Positions 29,809 through 42,394 of a DNA stretch of 64,000 nt are shown piece by piece. The number at the start of each line of letters is the position of its first letter. Within the stretch, counting starts at the first letter, position 1. Source of the DNA: Planococcus citri (taxonomy: Eukaryota; Arthropoda; Insecta; Hemiptera; Pseudococcidae); assembly GCF_950023065.1 (NCBI RefSeq), contig NC_088681.1:1550001-1614000 (forward strand). The letters run 5' to 3'. The notes under the pieces are model-generated. The model saw only the letters and a program-made list of their open reading frames with translations. It was not told the origin of the DNA and ran no database searches. A program made the translations under genes and the position numbers.

Positions 29809-30686
29809 CTGTCGTTCTATAGTCAGCAGCGATGCAAGTACCCGAGGATCGACGAATTTCAGGGGTTTTACGAATGGTAGCCCACTCGTGGTTTAGAATA
29901 CTGATTCGAATATTTTCGCGAACTGGTAAAGCGATTAGAATTAAATTCACTCTTTAGATCAAGCCGTACCTACTTGTGTAGATAAGTTTCGATTAATGAA
30001 TTTAAAAGAGAGGTTATCAAAACAATAATAATCAGGGGTCATAAGATTATTGGATGAAATAGTTTTTGAAATTTTTTCATCATTTGTATTTTATTCTGAC
30101 GATGATATGTATGAAGGTATTGTGGGAGGCCGAAGGGGCTCTTCGTCTTGATAATTTTGAATTTTTCCTGCGCTTATCTTCACTTTTAGTTCATTTATTG
30201 ATAAAGATGTAGGCAATTTTTCATGAAGAAGTCTAACAATCGCCCTAAATATAAGTACTTTTTTTCTTTTTTGAAAATCAAGTTATTAATTTATTATTAT
30301 AAAATTTTAAAAAATTTGTAAAAAAATTGTAAATAAACTTTATTACATCTATTATGAAAATGGCATTTATAAAATTATTCATTTTTCCATAGTTTGGAGT
30401 TGTCGATGATAGGTATGTCAATGTGAAAGTTGATTATCCACAAACATGTCAACACTAACCTCGGCCAAATTTTCAAAGATTTCCCCAAATTTAGAAAATG
30501 ACGTTAATGTTGTGGATGTTTGTTGATGTCGAATTCCAACAATACTTTTATTGTTCACCAACAACAGAACAGGCTAAAAGTTATTCAAGAATGGGTAAGT
30601 GTTAATCAAGTTATTTGAAGCATTGTTAAAGTGAGAAGTTCTTTTGTAATTTCTTATTTTGGGATATAGAAATAAGAAAAGTGTAT
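29809..30686. other. Upstream region of paralogue B
   Basis: 29809-29950 is non-repetitive, presumably 5'UTR and promoter. 30040-30660 is A/T-rich with an inverted phrase pair (CCACAAACATGTCAAC near 30438 and GTTGTGGATGTTTGTTG near 30509). No gene. Confidence 0.4.
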
Positions 30687-30878
30687 TCACAACGTATTTT
30701 TGACGATTGCAAAAGAAGTTCCATTTTCTGCCGCCTGAAGCGCTGCATCATTTTTTCCAAATTTGTTGTATTCAAAGTTGAGCTCTATAGCCGAATAAAC
30801 ATCAAATAGGGCGTACGAATAGTCGCTTATAAATAATTCGGGTTCACTGATCACGTCAAACACATTTATTTCAGTCAA
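30687..30878 (-). pseudogene. Ankyrin-repeat-like gene remnant at satellite edge
   Basis: A 63-residue frame ends FGKNDAALQAAENG and AIVKNTL, which matches the core of an ankyrin repeat (G---A-L-AAENG---IVK-L). Its first half (DVISEPELFISDYSYALFD) is the same reading as the - strand of each satellite monomer (DVISDAELVISDYSY). This suggests that the satellite copied part of a former coding exon. One partial repeat only, so the assignment is weak. Confidence 0.35.
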
Positions 30879-33800
30879 TCGAACTTTTTTCTACCTGAAA
30901 GTTCAAATTTTATGAAAAAAAGCTTCATTTCGGGAGGAACTTTGAGCTTTTGGGCAGAACCAACACCGGAAACGAATTCGCCGTACCCAAAAACCCCCTT
31001 GGTCGTGCACTTCGTACAGCCTAAAAAGCTCTCAAAAGCTCGCAAAATCGATTCGAAAGTTCAAGTATTAGGAGTATTGAACCTCCTAATATCCCATATT
31101 CTCCTAATAAAATTGGTCTTATTTTGCATCTTTTATACTCGATAATGATGAAAAATTGAAAATTTGTACTTTTTCAAAGTTGAGCTTTTCAGCTGAATAA
31201 AATCAAAATGGCCCTTACGATTAGTCGATTATCACTAATTCGGCACCGCTGATCACGTCAAGCTCGTTTATTCAAGTCAATCGAGCTTTTTTCAAATTGA
31301 AAGTTCAACTTTTTCGAAAAAAAAGCTCTGTTTCAGAGGGAACTTTGAGCTTTTGGGCAGAACCAACACCGGAAACGAATTCGCCGTACCCAAAAACCCC
31401 CTGGGTCGTGCCTTTCGTACAGTCTAAAAAGCTCTCAAAAGCTCGCAAAATCGATTCGAAAGTTCAAGTATTAGGAGTATTGAACCTCCTAATATCCCAT
31501 ATTCTCCTAATAAAATTGGTCTTATTTTGCATCTTTTATACTCGATAATGATGAAAAATTGAAAATTTGTACTTTTTCAAAGTTGAGCTTTTCAGCCGAT
31601 TAAAAGCCAATTGGCCTGTACGAATAGTCGATTACCACTAATTCGGCATCGCTGATCACGTCAAGCTCGTTTATTTTAGTAGATCGAGCTTTTTTCTACT
31701 TGAAAGTTCAACTTTTTCAAAAAAAGCTTCGTTTCAGAGGGAACTTTGAGCTTTTGGGCAGAACCGACACCGGAAACGAATTCGCCGTACCCAAAAACCC
31801 CCCTAGTCATGCCCTTCGTACAGTCTAAAAAGCTCTGTAAAGCTCGCAAAATCAATTTGAAAGTTCAAATATTAGGAGTATCGAACCTCCTAATATCCCA
31901 TATTCTCCTAATAAAATTGGTCTAATTTTGCATCTCTTATACGCAAAATTGATGAAAATTTGAAAATTTGTAATTTTTCAAAATTGAGCTTTTTAGCAGA
32001 ATGAGAGTCAAACCGCCTGTACGAATAGTCGATTATCACTAATTCGGCATCGCTGATCACGTCAAGCTAGTTTGTTTTGGTCGATCGAGCTTTTTTCTGC
32101 CTGAAAGTTCAACTTTTATGAAAAAAAGCTCCATTTCGGAGGGAACTTTGAGCTTTTTGGCAAAACCAACGCCAGGAATGAATTCGCCGTACCCAAAAAC
32201 CCCATTAGTCGTGCACTTCGTACAGCGTAAAAAGCTCTCAAAAGCTCGCAAAATCGATTCGAAAGTTCAAGTATTAGGAGTATCGAACCTCCTAATATCC
32301 CATATTCTCCTAATGAAATTGGTCTCATTTTGCATCTTTTATATTCGAAAATGATGAAAATTTGAAAATTTGTACTTTTTCAAAATTGAGCTTTTCAGCC
32401 GATTAAAAGCCCATTGGCCTGTACGAATAGTCGATTACCACTAATTCGGCATCGCTGATCACGTCAATCACATTCATTTCAGTCAATCGAGCTTTTTTCT
32501 ACCTGAAAGTTGAAATTTTATGAAAAAAGCTCCATTTCAGAGGGAACTTTGAGCTTTTTGGCAAAACCAACGCCAGGAATGAATTCGCCGTACCCAAAAA
32601 CCCCATTAGTCGTGCACCTCGTACAGCCTAAAAAGCTCTCTAAAGCTCGCAAAATCAATTTGAAAGTTCAAGTATTAGGAGTATGGAACCTCCTAATGCT
32701 CTATATTCTCCTAATGAAATTGGTCTCATTTTGCATCTTTTATTACCAAAAATGGTCAAAATTGAAAATTTTTTTTTTTCAAAATTGAGCTTTTTGGCCA
32801 AATTAACGTCAATTAAAGTGTACGAATAGTCGATTATCATGAATTCGGAATCGCTGATCACGTCAATCACGTTTATTTTAGTCGATCGAGCTTTTGTCTA
32901 CCATAAAGTTCAAACTTTTGGAAAAAAAGCTTCATTTCAGAGGGAACTTTGAGCTTTTTGTCAAAACCAATACAGGAAACGAATTCGCCGTACCCAAAAA
33001 CCCCCCTATTCGTGCTCTTTGTACAGTCTAAAAAGCTCTCAAAATCGATTCGAAAGTTCAAGTATTAGGAGTATTGAACCTCCTAATATCCCATATTCTC
33101 CTAATGAAATTGGTCTAATTTACCATCTTTTATATTCGAAAATGATGAAAATTTGAAAATTTGTACTTTTTCAAAATTGAGCTTTTCAGCCGATTAAAAG
33201 CCAATTGGCCTGTACGAATAGTCGATTATCACTAATTCGACATCGCTGATCACGTCAAGCTTGTTGGTTTTAGTCGATCGAGCTTTTTACCAACTATAAG
33301 TTCAAATTTTATGAAAAAAAGCTTCATTTCATTGGGAACTTTGAGCTTTTTGGCAGAACCAACACCAGAAACGAATTCGCCGTACTCAATAACCCCCTTA
33401 TTCGTGCACTTCGTACAGTCTAAAAAGCACTCTAAAGCTCGCAAAATCAATTTGAAAGTTCAAGTATTAGGAGTATCGAACCTCCTAATACTCTATATTC
33501 TCCTAATAAAATTGGTCTCGTTTAGTATCTCTTTAAACTCAAAAATGATGAAAATTGGATTTGAACTTTTTCAAAAATGAGCTTTTCAGCCAAATGAAAG
33601 CCAAATAGCGCGTACGAATAGTCGATTACCACTAATTCGACATCGCTGATCACGTCAAGCTCGTTCATTTTAGTCGAGCGAGCTTTTTTCCGTATGAAAG
33701 TTCAACTTTTTTGTAAAAAAGCTTTATTTCAGTGGGAACTTTGAGCTCTTTGGCAGAACCAACACCAGAAACGAATTCGCCGTACTCAATAACCCCCTTA

Positions 33801-35375
33801 TTCGTGCCCTGCGTACAGTCTATAAAGTCTCTAAAGCTCGCAAAATCAATTTGAAAGTTCAAATATTAGGAGTATCGAACCTCCTAATATCCCATATTCT
33901 CCTAATAAAATTGGTCTCATTTTGCATCTCTTATACGTAAAATTGATGAAAATTTGAAAATTTGTACTTTTTCAAAATTGAGCTTTTCAGCCGATTAAAA
34001 GCCAATTGGCCTGTACGAATAGTCGATTATCACTAATTCGGCATCGCTGATCACGTCAAGCTGGTTTGTTTCAGTCGATCGACCTTTTTCCTAACTGAAA
34101 GTTCAATTTTATTGAAAAAAAGCTTAATTTAAGAAAGAACTTTGAGCTTTCTGGTAGATCCGACACCGGAAACGAATTCGCCGTACCCAAAAACCCCCTT
34201 AGTCGTGCACTTCGTACAGCCCAAAAAGTTCTCAAAAGCTTGCAAAATCGATACAAAAGTTGAAGTATTAGGAGTATCGAACCTCCTAATACTCCATATT
34301 CTCCTAATGAAATTGGTCTTATTTAGCATATTTTATATTCGAAAATGATGAAAATTTGAAAATTTGTACTTTTTCAAAATTGAGCTTTTCAGCCGATTAA
34401 AAGCCAATTGGCCTGTACGAATAGTCGATTATCACTAATTCGGCATCGCTGATCACGTCAAGCACGTTTATTTTCGTCGAGCGAGCTTTTTTCCGCGTGA
34501 AAGTTCAACTTTTTCAAAAAAAGCTTAATTTAAGAAATAACTTTGAGCTTTTTGGAAGAACCAACAACGGAAACGAATTCCTAGTACCCAAAAACCCCCC
34601 TATTCGTGCTCTTTGTACATTCTAAAAAGCTCTCAAAAGCTCGCAAAATCGATTCCAAAGTTCAAGTATTAGGAATATTGAACCTCCTAATATCCCATAT
34701 TCTCCTAATGAAATTGGTCTCATTTAGCATCTTTTATATTCGAAAATGATGAAAATTTGAAAATTTGTACTTTTTCAAAATTGAGCTTTTCAGCCGATTA
34801 AAAGCCAATTGACCTGTACGAATAGTCGATTACCACTAATTCGGCATCGCTGATCACGTCAAGCTCGTTTATTTTAGTAGATCGAGCTTTTTTCTACTTG
34901 AAAGTTCAACTTTTTCAAAAAAAGCTTCGTTTCAGAGGGAACTTTGAGCTTTTGGGCAGAACCGACACCGGAAACGAATTCGCCTTGGCCAAAAGCCCCC
35001 TTATTCGTGCCTTTCGTACAGTCTAAAAAGCTCTCTAAAGCTCGCAAAATCAATTTGAAAGTTCAAATATTAGGAGTATCAAACCTCCTAATATCCCATA
35101 TTCTCCTAATGAAATTGGTCTCATTTAGCATCTCTTATACTCAAAAATGATGAAAATTCGTACTTTTTCAAAAATGAGCTTTCCAGCCGAGTGAAAGCCA
35201 AATAGCCCGTACGAATAGTCGATTATCACTAATTCGATATCGCTGATCACGTCAAGCTTGTTTGTTTTAGTCGATCGAGCTTTTTTCTAACTGAAAGTTC
35301 AAATTTTATTTTAAAAAGTTTCATTTCAGGAGGAACTTTGAGCTTTTTTGCAGAACCAACACCGGGAACGAAATT
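30770..35375. repeat. Satellite array, ~400-bp monomer, 12 copies
   Basis: The landmark GATCACGTCAA recurs at 30849, 31251, 31654, 32054, 32457, 32856, 33248, 33648, 34049, 34451, 34852 and 35245, giving spacings of 392-403 bases. Each monomer has GGGAACTTTGAGCTTTTTG, then ACGAATTCGCCGTACCCAA, then AAAGCTCGCAAAATC, an inverted ATTAGGAG...CTCCTAAT block, and CATATTCTCCTAAT. Several monomers keep an ~80-codon frame on + and a ~60-codon frame on -. The array ends about 100 bases before the groucho poly(A) signal. Confidence 0.95.
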
Positions 35376-35471
35376 GTTTCCTATTTGCGCACTCTTGAAC
35401 GTATTGAACTCGAAATAAAGAATAAGTAAAAAAAAATTCAACACGAAAATTTTAAACAAATCCACAAACTT

Positions 35472-35477
35472 TTTATT
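35472..35477 (-). terminator. groucho polyadenylation signal
   Basis: TTTATT on the + strand is AATAAA on the transcript strand, followed by a GT-rich tract (AGTTTGTGGATTTGTTT). It lies 921 bases past the groucho stop codon and just before the satellite array. An alternative AATAAA is near 35893. Confidence 0.6.
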
Positions 35478-36397
35478 ATTAAAGATATTATACAGCGAAT
35501 AATACAACTAAAGTAACAATTTCTTACAAACAGCACCAGTTAGAAAAGTAATCAATTTTATCGTTATAATACAGAATACAAAGTACTGGTGAACACAAAT
35601 TAAAAACAAAACTGCTATAAAATTCCAAAAAATTAAAAACTCGGCCGAGGGGGCCATTACTTGAAAATTAAGACTACAGAAAGTCGATCTTAATGGTGCG
35701 TCCAACAAAAAAAGTATATAAATTAATGTAAACGAAAAAAAAAAGAAAGAAAGAAAATAAGAAAGAATAAACAAAACAAATTCTCAATAAAACAAAAACA
35801 AAGATGTGTAAAAAGAAATTTCTCAATGTTTAAAAAAAAACGACGAAATAGTTCGAATGTAGCCTTATCGATAAAAATTCTCTTTTTAAATAATTTATTC
35901 GTATTAATATCTAAAACAAGCGTATATAACAAAGCGGCGTATCACTAATATTTCATCATTATCTAAAAATCGCTACTCGATAGGAAAAAAACAAAGCCAC
36001 TCTTATTCAGTTTCAACTACCAAATTTTTCAGAAAAAACAAAATACCATTTCGAGTTTCTCAATAAAGAATAAATGCTAATATTCGTTTTAAAATTATCG
36101 CGATAGCCGCTATATTTTTTTTCAATTTGAAAAAAAAAAGGAGAAACAATGAAAACCTAACTTTTGTAAAAACAACATAATAATAAATAACATTTACAAT
36201 AAAAAGAAAGAGCAGGTCAATACATTTGAAACACTTTGTTACATACTACTTATTTAAAATCTCTTATTTACACGCGAAATAAATACCTAACTTATGTTGA
36301 AATGCACTTCAGGTTTTTGAAAATGAAATGACAATTGTCGTCTCGAGATGTTCGTTACATGGCCATAGCAATTACATACATACAACGTACTAAAAGC
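35478..36397 (-). other. gro: groucho 3'UTR
   Basis: Non-coding A/T-rich sequence between the stop codon and the poly(A) signal. Only short chance frames occur. Runs of T and TGTA words are present on the transcript strand. Confidence 0.6.
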
Positions 36398-36505
36398 TTA
36401 GTAAATGACTTCGTAAACGGTAGCCTTTTTGTCTCCGGAACCGGTTACAATGTATTTATCGTCGTTCGATATATCACAACTCAACACCGATGATGATTCT
36501 TTCGA
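36398..36505 (-). CDS. gro: groucho last coding exon (WD40 blade 7)
   Basis: Thirty-five codons plus TAA (36400-36398). The acceptor is TTTTGCGCAG. It encodes SKESSSVLSCDISNDDKYIV and then TGSGDKKATVYEVIY, the invariant end of Groucho/TLE proteins, which closes the propeller. The stop is immediately after the conserved Tyr, so the C-terminus is full. Confidence 0.95.
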   Translation of the reverse strand, partial: SKESSSVLSCDISNDDKYIVTGSGDKKATVYEVIY

Positions 36506-36607
36506 CTGCGCAAAATCAGACAAAAAAACAAAAAAAGAAATTAGAATACTCTGTCAAAAATATTACGACAATCAGACCGTAGGGTAGAATAAAATTCTAG
36601 TACTTAC

Positions 36608-36835
36608 TTGGAATATGGACGCTCCGTAAGGAGTTCTCCAGGCATTAAGTAAGTTATCCTTTCCGGTCGATACGAACCATTTGCCACAGGTCGCGAATCT
36701 CAACGATAATACGCACGATTCGTGTAAATGCAATTGATATTTGTCAGTCTTTAGGGCGTGAAGTACTTCGACGTTGGAATTTTCCATACCGACCGCCAAC
36801 CAATCGCCAGTTGGACAATACCCCAGCGAGAAAAT
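36608..36835 (-). CDS. gro: groucho exon, WD40 blades 5-6
   Basis: Seventy-six codons, phase 0 at both ends. The acceptor is TTTGTTATAG and the donor GTAAGTA. It contains FSLGYCPTGDWLAVGMENSN and then LHLHESCVLSLRF, GKWFVSTGKDNLLNAWRTPY and GASIFQ. The sequence is nearly identical to fly and vertebrate family members. Confidence 0.95.
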
Positions 36836-39800
36836 CTATAACAAAGCAGACAGAATAAATTATTCGATTCGACAAAAATGCAATACGGATACAAGTACCT
36901 AAAATAAAAAAGAATTTCAGATTGAACAATTTTAGTTCTATTTTTCAATTTTAGTCGGTTTCAATTCTGTTTCTCACATTAAGTAATATTAAGTTATGTA
37001 TTAATTCAAATTCAATTTTTACATCTTATTACACAAACATCTCGTTTTCTTCAATTTTTCATTATTTTCGTTTGATTTTCATCTATTTTATTTTTGATTT
37101 CAATTCAACGTTATAATTTGTATTTTTGATTTCAATTTTTCATTTATATTAAATGTTTAATTTCATCCAAGTATTTATTTTTAAATTTAATCCAATGTTT
37201 CTGAATAGAATTCAATCTTTTATTTTCTCTCAATTTTTATCCAAAATATTCAATATCGAAGTTTTCATTTTTCATTTCCATTTTATTTATATTTCAACTT
37301 TAATTTGATTTTTGTACTGATTACCAATATAATTCTGATTCAATTTCGATTTGGTATTTTTATTAGATATTTACAATATTATATCAATTTTCGATTTCTT
37401 ATTGGTTATTTTCCTCATCAATTTTCAATTCGTTTAATTTGTTATTCCAATTCAATTTCAATATTATGTTTAGAATATTTCAGTTTTAATTTGCTTTCAA
37501 TTTTAATTTTTTTAATTTTTGATTTTAATTTCAATGTGGATTTTTCATTCAATTTTCATAATTTACATTTGAGATTTCAATATTAATTTAAATTTTTTCA
37601 ATTTTTGATTTTCAATTTCAATTTTTCACTTCTATTCAATTTTCATCATTTAAATTTCTTCTAATTTAATTCCAATATTATGTGTGGATTATTCATTTTA
37701 AACTTTCATTTCTCTCATTTTCGATTTCAATTCAATGTTTCAATTTTAATAAATCTAATTTACTTTCAATCTTCTTTCAATTCCCAATTCATTCAATTTG
37801 ATGATCTAATTCAATTCCAAAATCACGTCTATGTTTCTATGTCGATTTCAATTCAACGTTTTGATTTTGATTAATCCAATTTAAATTCAATTTCATTCAA
37901 TTTGAATAAAATTTCATTTTCATACAATTTTCATCTATTCCTGATTTTAACTCGATGTTTTGATTTCCATTTCCATTTCCATTCAATTTTCAATTACTCT
38001 ATTTCGTCAACTCGATTTCGATTTTATTTTACTCTTCAATTCTTATTCAATTTTGAAAATTGAAAAAAAAAAACTTTGAAATTAAAATTGAAATCAACAA
38101 TTGAATGAATAATATAGAAAAAACTACATGAAAGTGAAAAAAAGAATTGATAAGCTATGAAAATGGAGATAGATTAAAACAAAAAAAAATAAGCAAAATT
38201 GAAATCAAATCACCCAACTAAACCGAAATTGAATAATAGAGAAGTACATTCGATGAATATAAAAAATTAAAAATTAGACGATTGAAACATTGAATATTAT
38301 GTACTTGGCAGTGAAAAAAATTATTCAAATTGAAAATAAATAATGGGTAAAAGAAAATTAAAAACCAAAGTAAAATCAAATTCGAATTAAACAGATGAAA
38401 ATTGATCTGAATCAAAATCAAAACTGGATAATGTGAAAATTGAAGTGGAAAACAGAATCGTTAAAATCAAACGAGAGTAAAAAAAATGAGAAATTGAAAT
38501 CAAAAATGAAAAAATTAAGCGAAATTGGGAATCAATTATCACCTAACTAAACATGAATTGAATAGGTAACAGAAATATATTCAATCAATATAAAAAATTG
38601 AAAATCAGACGATTAAAAAATTGAATAAAACTGCAAAACATTATTGAAACTGAAACTAAATCATAAAAGAAAATTAAAAGTCACAGTAAAATCAAATTCG
38701 AACTAAACAGATGAAAATTGATCTGAACCAAAATCAAAATCAAAACCGAATAATTGAAAATTGAAGTAGAAAACCGAATCATTAAAATCAAAGTAGAGTA
38801 AAAATAAAAAATGAGAAATTGAAGTGAAACAGAAATTTCTCAAGAAAATTGGAATCAAATTAAAATCAACATCGAATGATTAAAAATTCATTCGATATAA
38901 ATGTCTAATTTCACTTCATTTTAAAAATTGAATTCGTATAAAAATATTCAACCCCTAATTTTTTCAATTCAACGTTATAATTTGTATTTTTCATTTCATC
39001 TGATTTCAGTTTTAAAATTTTCATCAAATTTTCAATTTCATCCGAGTATTTATTTTTCAAAAGTAGTTTTGATTTTGTTTTTTGAATTCAATTTTTCACT
39101 TTTTATGGCAAATCAGTTTTTGTTTATTCTATGTTTGATTTTAATCCAATGGTTCTGAATAAAATTCAATTTTTGTTCAGTTTTTTTTAATTTTCGATTT
39201 TTTATTTATATTTAGTTTTCGTTATTTCAATTTTCATTCAATTTTCATTTCTTCAATTTCTATAATTTAAATTTCAGACTTCAATATTGATTTTCATTTC
39301 TTTTGTTTTTGATTTTCAATTTCGATTTTTCATTCAGTTCAATTTTTAAAATCAATTCATTAAAATTATCATTTTTTATTTCAATATTAATTATTCGGTT
39401 TCAATTAACATGCACTCTAGATCAATTTTCATTTTTACTTTATTCATTACTTCATTTTTCATGTTTTTTCCCTCACCAGAACTTTCATAAATAATTTTGG
39501 TTTAATTTTGTTGCAATATTAAGTACTTCAATTTTATATTCAAGGAATAAAAAATACAAACAAAATTGAAGAAAAAACAGAAATGAAAAAAGTTTACTTA
39601 ATCTGAATTGTAAAGATATGGAGAATGAAATTTAAATTGAAAGTTCACTTCAAAACTAGAATTAAAATTCCACAATTGAGTGTATAAAGAAATAATTGAA
39701 TGAAAATGAAGAGAAAAAATGAAATATGTTGAATTGAAATTTGACGAATAAAAATGATTTAAATTGAAAGTAAACTTTAAAATTAAAATTGAAAAAAGAG

Positions 39801-40657
39801 TTGATTAGAATAAAAATGGAAATAGATTAAAACGAAAAAATTAAGCAAAATTGGACTCAAATCACCCAACTAGGCTGAAATCCGAATGATAAAGTACATT
39901 CAATGAATATAAAAAATTGAAAATTGGACGATTGAAACACTGCGTATCGGTGAAAAAAATTATTAAAATTGAAAATAAATCAGAAATGAAAATTAAAAAA
40001 CAAAGTAGAATCAAACAGATGAAAATTGATCTGAACCCATTGAAGTGGAAGAAAAATCATTGGGGGGGGGGGGGGGGTGTTTATAATTGCAGGGTTCGAA
40101 CTATAAGAAATTGAAGTGAAACTGAAATTTCAAGAAAATTGAAACTGAACTGAAATCAAAAAATGAAAAAATTGAGCAAAATTGGAATCAATAATCACAT
40201 AACTAAACTTAAATCGAATAGGTAACAGAAATATATTCAATCAATATGAAAAATTGGGAATTGGCCAATAAAAAAAATCATTAATGGAAACTAAATCATA
40301 AAAGAAAATTAAAAGTGAAAGTAAAATTAAATTCGAATTAAACAGATGAAAATTGATCTGAACCAAAATCAAAACCGAATAATTGAAAATTGAAGCATAA
40401 AACCGAATCATTAAAATAAAACCAGAGTAAGAATAAAAATGAGAACCTGAAGTGAAACAGAAAAGAAAATTGGAATCAAATTAAAATCAACATCGAACGA
40501 TTGAAAATTCATTCGATGTAAATGTCTACTTAATTTCACTTCATTTTATACGTTGCCATAAAAATTAAATTCGTACAAAAATATTCAACCCAAAGTGGGA
40601 AAATTGTAACCCACAAAATAAACAAAACAAAAAAACCAACACAAATGCTCATCTTAC
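36836..40657. repeat. groucho intron of TTCAATTT/AAATTGAA blocks
   Basis: This 3.8-kb intron is almost wholly A/T simple sequence arranged in strand-biased blocks. TTTCAATTTTCA-type sequence fills ~36950-38045 and ~38890-39540; AAATTGAAAATG-type sequence fills ~38045-38890 and ~39540-40550. 38150-38990 is repeated at ~39800-40590 with an offset near 1.65 kb, sharing phrases such as AATAGGTAACAGAAATATAT and AAACAGATGAAAATTGATCT. A 16-base G run is near 40062. No gene. Confidence 0.75.
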
Positions 40658-40873
40658 CTGAGACGAAAAGTCGTGCTGCTGCAACTGCCTTCCTTCTCTG
40701 AGATCCCACGACCGAACGGTATTGTCGAGACCTCCGGTCCATAATTTTCCACCATCCGGCGAAATATCGATACAAGATGCGCCATCGGTATGACCTTGGA
40801 ATTGTCGAACCAGCGTTTGATTGTGTAAATCCCACACGGCGATATTTCCATCAGAGCAGCAACTGAAGCAGAC
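40658..40873 (-). CDS. gro: groucho exon, WD40 blades 3-4
   Basis: Seventy-two codons, phase 0. The acceptor is ATTTTTAG and the donor GTAAGAT. It reads VCFSCCSDGNIAVWDLHN, then LVRQFQGHTDGASCIDISPD, then KLWTGGLDNTVRSWDLREG and ends in HDFSSQ. It holds the residues of the central propeller face known in this family to contact WRPW/eh1 peptides. Confidence 0.95.
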
Positions 40874-41003
40874 CTAAAAATCGAACCAAAATAAACGTAA
40901 GTATTAAAATCTTCAGCCCAAACCAAAAAAACACCAGTAGCTCGTATGTACATTATCTTTTACGTAAGTATAATAAATCAAGGTAAGGTATGTAGTACGT
41001 ACT

Positions 41004-41183
41004 TTGGAATCTGGACTAATTGCCAAAGCATAGCAGGCCGGAGCACTTGAGGTGAGTTCGGCCTTGATACGAGGCGTCGGTGAGGCCAAATCCCATATGC
41101 TGAGGTTGCTAGCTTCGCCACCGACAATCAGCGTTCTTCCGTCTGGCAATAGTTTAACCGATCTGATGTAATTATCTCTTTGC
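41004..41183 (-). CDS. gro: groucho exon, WD40 blades 2-3
   Basis: Sixty codons, phase 0. The acceptor is TTTCACGCAG and the donor GTACGTAC. It begins QRDNYIRSVKLLPDGRTLIV and continues GGEASNLSIWDLASPTPRIK to LAISPDSK. Confidence 0.95.
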
Positions 41184-41274
41184 TGCGTGAAATAAACAAA
41201 AACAAAACCATTTAAAATACAAGTCCCAGTTTCATACTAACCGAAGTGCGTGATAACTTGAGATTGAGACTTAC

Positions 41275-41524
41275 CAAACAATCGAGCTGCGATACCGGCG
41301 ACTTGGATCCGGGCTGACTGATATCCCAAACTTTAACGCATCCTTTACCTCCGGTATAAACGTACTTGGTAGGATTGCTTATCGTTACTGCGCATACCAC
41401 TTCGCCGTGACTCAACGTGTTAATCTGTCTGGCATGTCGCGGTATTCCTTGACCGATCAGTGCGTCCGGCGGAAACGGCACTGGTTGCATTTGACCATCG
41501 GCTATGACGTGGAATGAATACGCT
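41275..41524 (-). CDS. gro: groucho exon, SP end and WD40 blade 1
   Basis: 83 complete codons after one base that completes a Pro codon. The acceptor is TTATGTGCAG and the donor GTAAGTC. It includes AYSFHVIADGQMQPVPFPPD, IPRHARQINTLSHGEVVCAV and TGGKGCVKVWDISQPGSKSP. The first WD40 blade begins at GEVVCAVTISNP. Confidence 0.95.
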
Positions 41525-41617
41525 CTGCACATAAAAAATGAAAAATATTATATAATTTTAGAAAATAAATCGAAATCAATCGGGTTTTCCAACAATATAT
41601 GTAGATGTACTACTTAC

Positions 41618-41819
41618 GGTTTGCCACCATGAATACCGCCAAGTGAACCGCCAAGTGGTGCACGCATTTGCGAATGAGGATCGTAACCAACTAGAGGAGG
41701 TCTAGGATAAGCGTTCAAAGCTGGAGGTAAGTTATTATGCAGCGATCCGTACGCCGAAGCTGCAGCAGCCTGCAAATCGTGCGGTCCGGCTCCGGTCAAA
41801 TAGTGTGGATAACCTGCAG
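41618..41819 (-). CDS. gro: groucho exon, Ser/Pro-rich region
   Basis: 202 bases: two bases finish an Ala codon, 66 codons follow, and two bases start Pro. It reads AGYPHYLTGAGPHDLQAAAA, then YPRPPLVGYDPHSQMRAPLG and GGIHGGKP. The poly-Ala, YDPH and GGKP phrases are characteristic of the SP linker of TLE proteins. The acceptor TGTTCAG was preferred over CTGCAG four bases further in, because only it keeps phase. Confidence 0.88.
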
Positions 41820-42394
41820 CTGAACATATACATATTTCATTAGATAAACGTACATTTTTGAGGTGCACATAACTCGGACAGGGGTGAATAACTTCTACAC
41901 TAACCACTGAATACAAAAAACTACCAATTATTTGAGAAGAAAACAGCAGACAAAACCAAAAATTAATCCATTAGTCAAAACACAGATTACAACTCGAATA
42001 CAAGAGTAGCCAACAAAAACTGACCATCGATGATCTAATCGATTTCTTCGAGTAGATATGACTCCATTGTTATTTCACACTCGCCTACGAAGACTCATAC
42101 TGCCGGAATTTTTTCATTATCAATATTCTTGGTACAACTCGCACCCATTAGCGAAATTCAACGAAACTTCGATAGTGAAAATTTGGAAATTTGTTTTTTC
42201 AATAATAAGACAATGTACCTTCCAAGAAACCGAATGAAATTTCGAATCTACATCTCAGAAAATTTAATTCTCTAACCACCCCCTCCCCCTCCACCCTGGA
42301 AAAAAATCCATCAAAATTCGCATCAAACGTCATTCACCCCTCAGTCACACAATACAAAAAAAGAACACCTAAAACGACCAAAGAAAACACTCAC
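41820..42394. other. groucho intron, 575 bp
   Basis: Non-repetitive A/T-rich intron; the only notable tract is a C-rich run near 42277-42297. No further exon is seen. Confidence 0.6.

Noticed and set aside
30912..35150. Repeated ~70-90-codon frames in the satellite
   Set aside because: They recur because the monomer recurs. Several monomers are interrupted, and both strands are equally open, so they are not called as genes.
30770..35375. CRISPR-like array
   Set aside because: Units are 400 bp and contiguous without spacers, in a eukaryotic genome.
37305..39494. Hydrophobic frames in a groucho intron
   Set aside because: TTC/TTT/ATT-rich simple sequence always translates to Phe, Ile, Leu and Asn runs. 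No start context or conservation.
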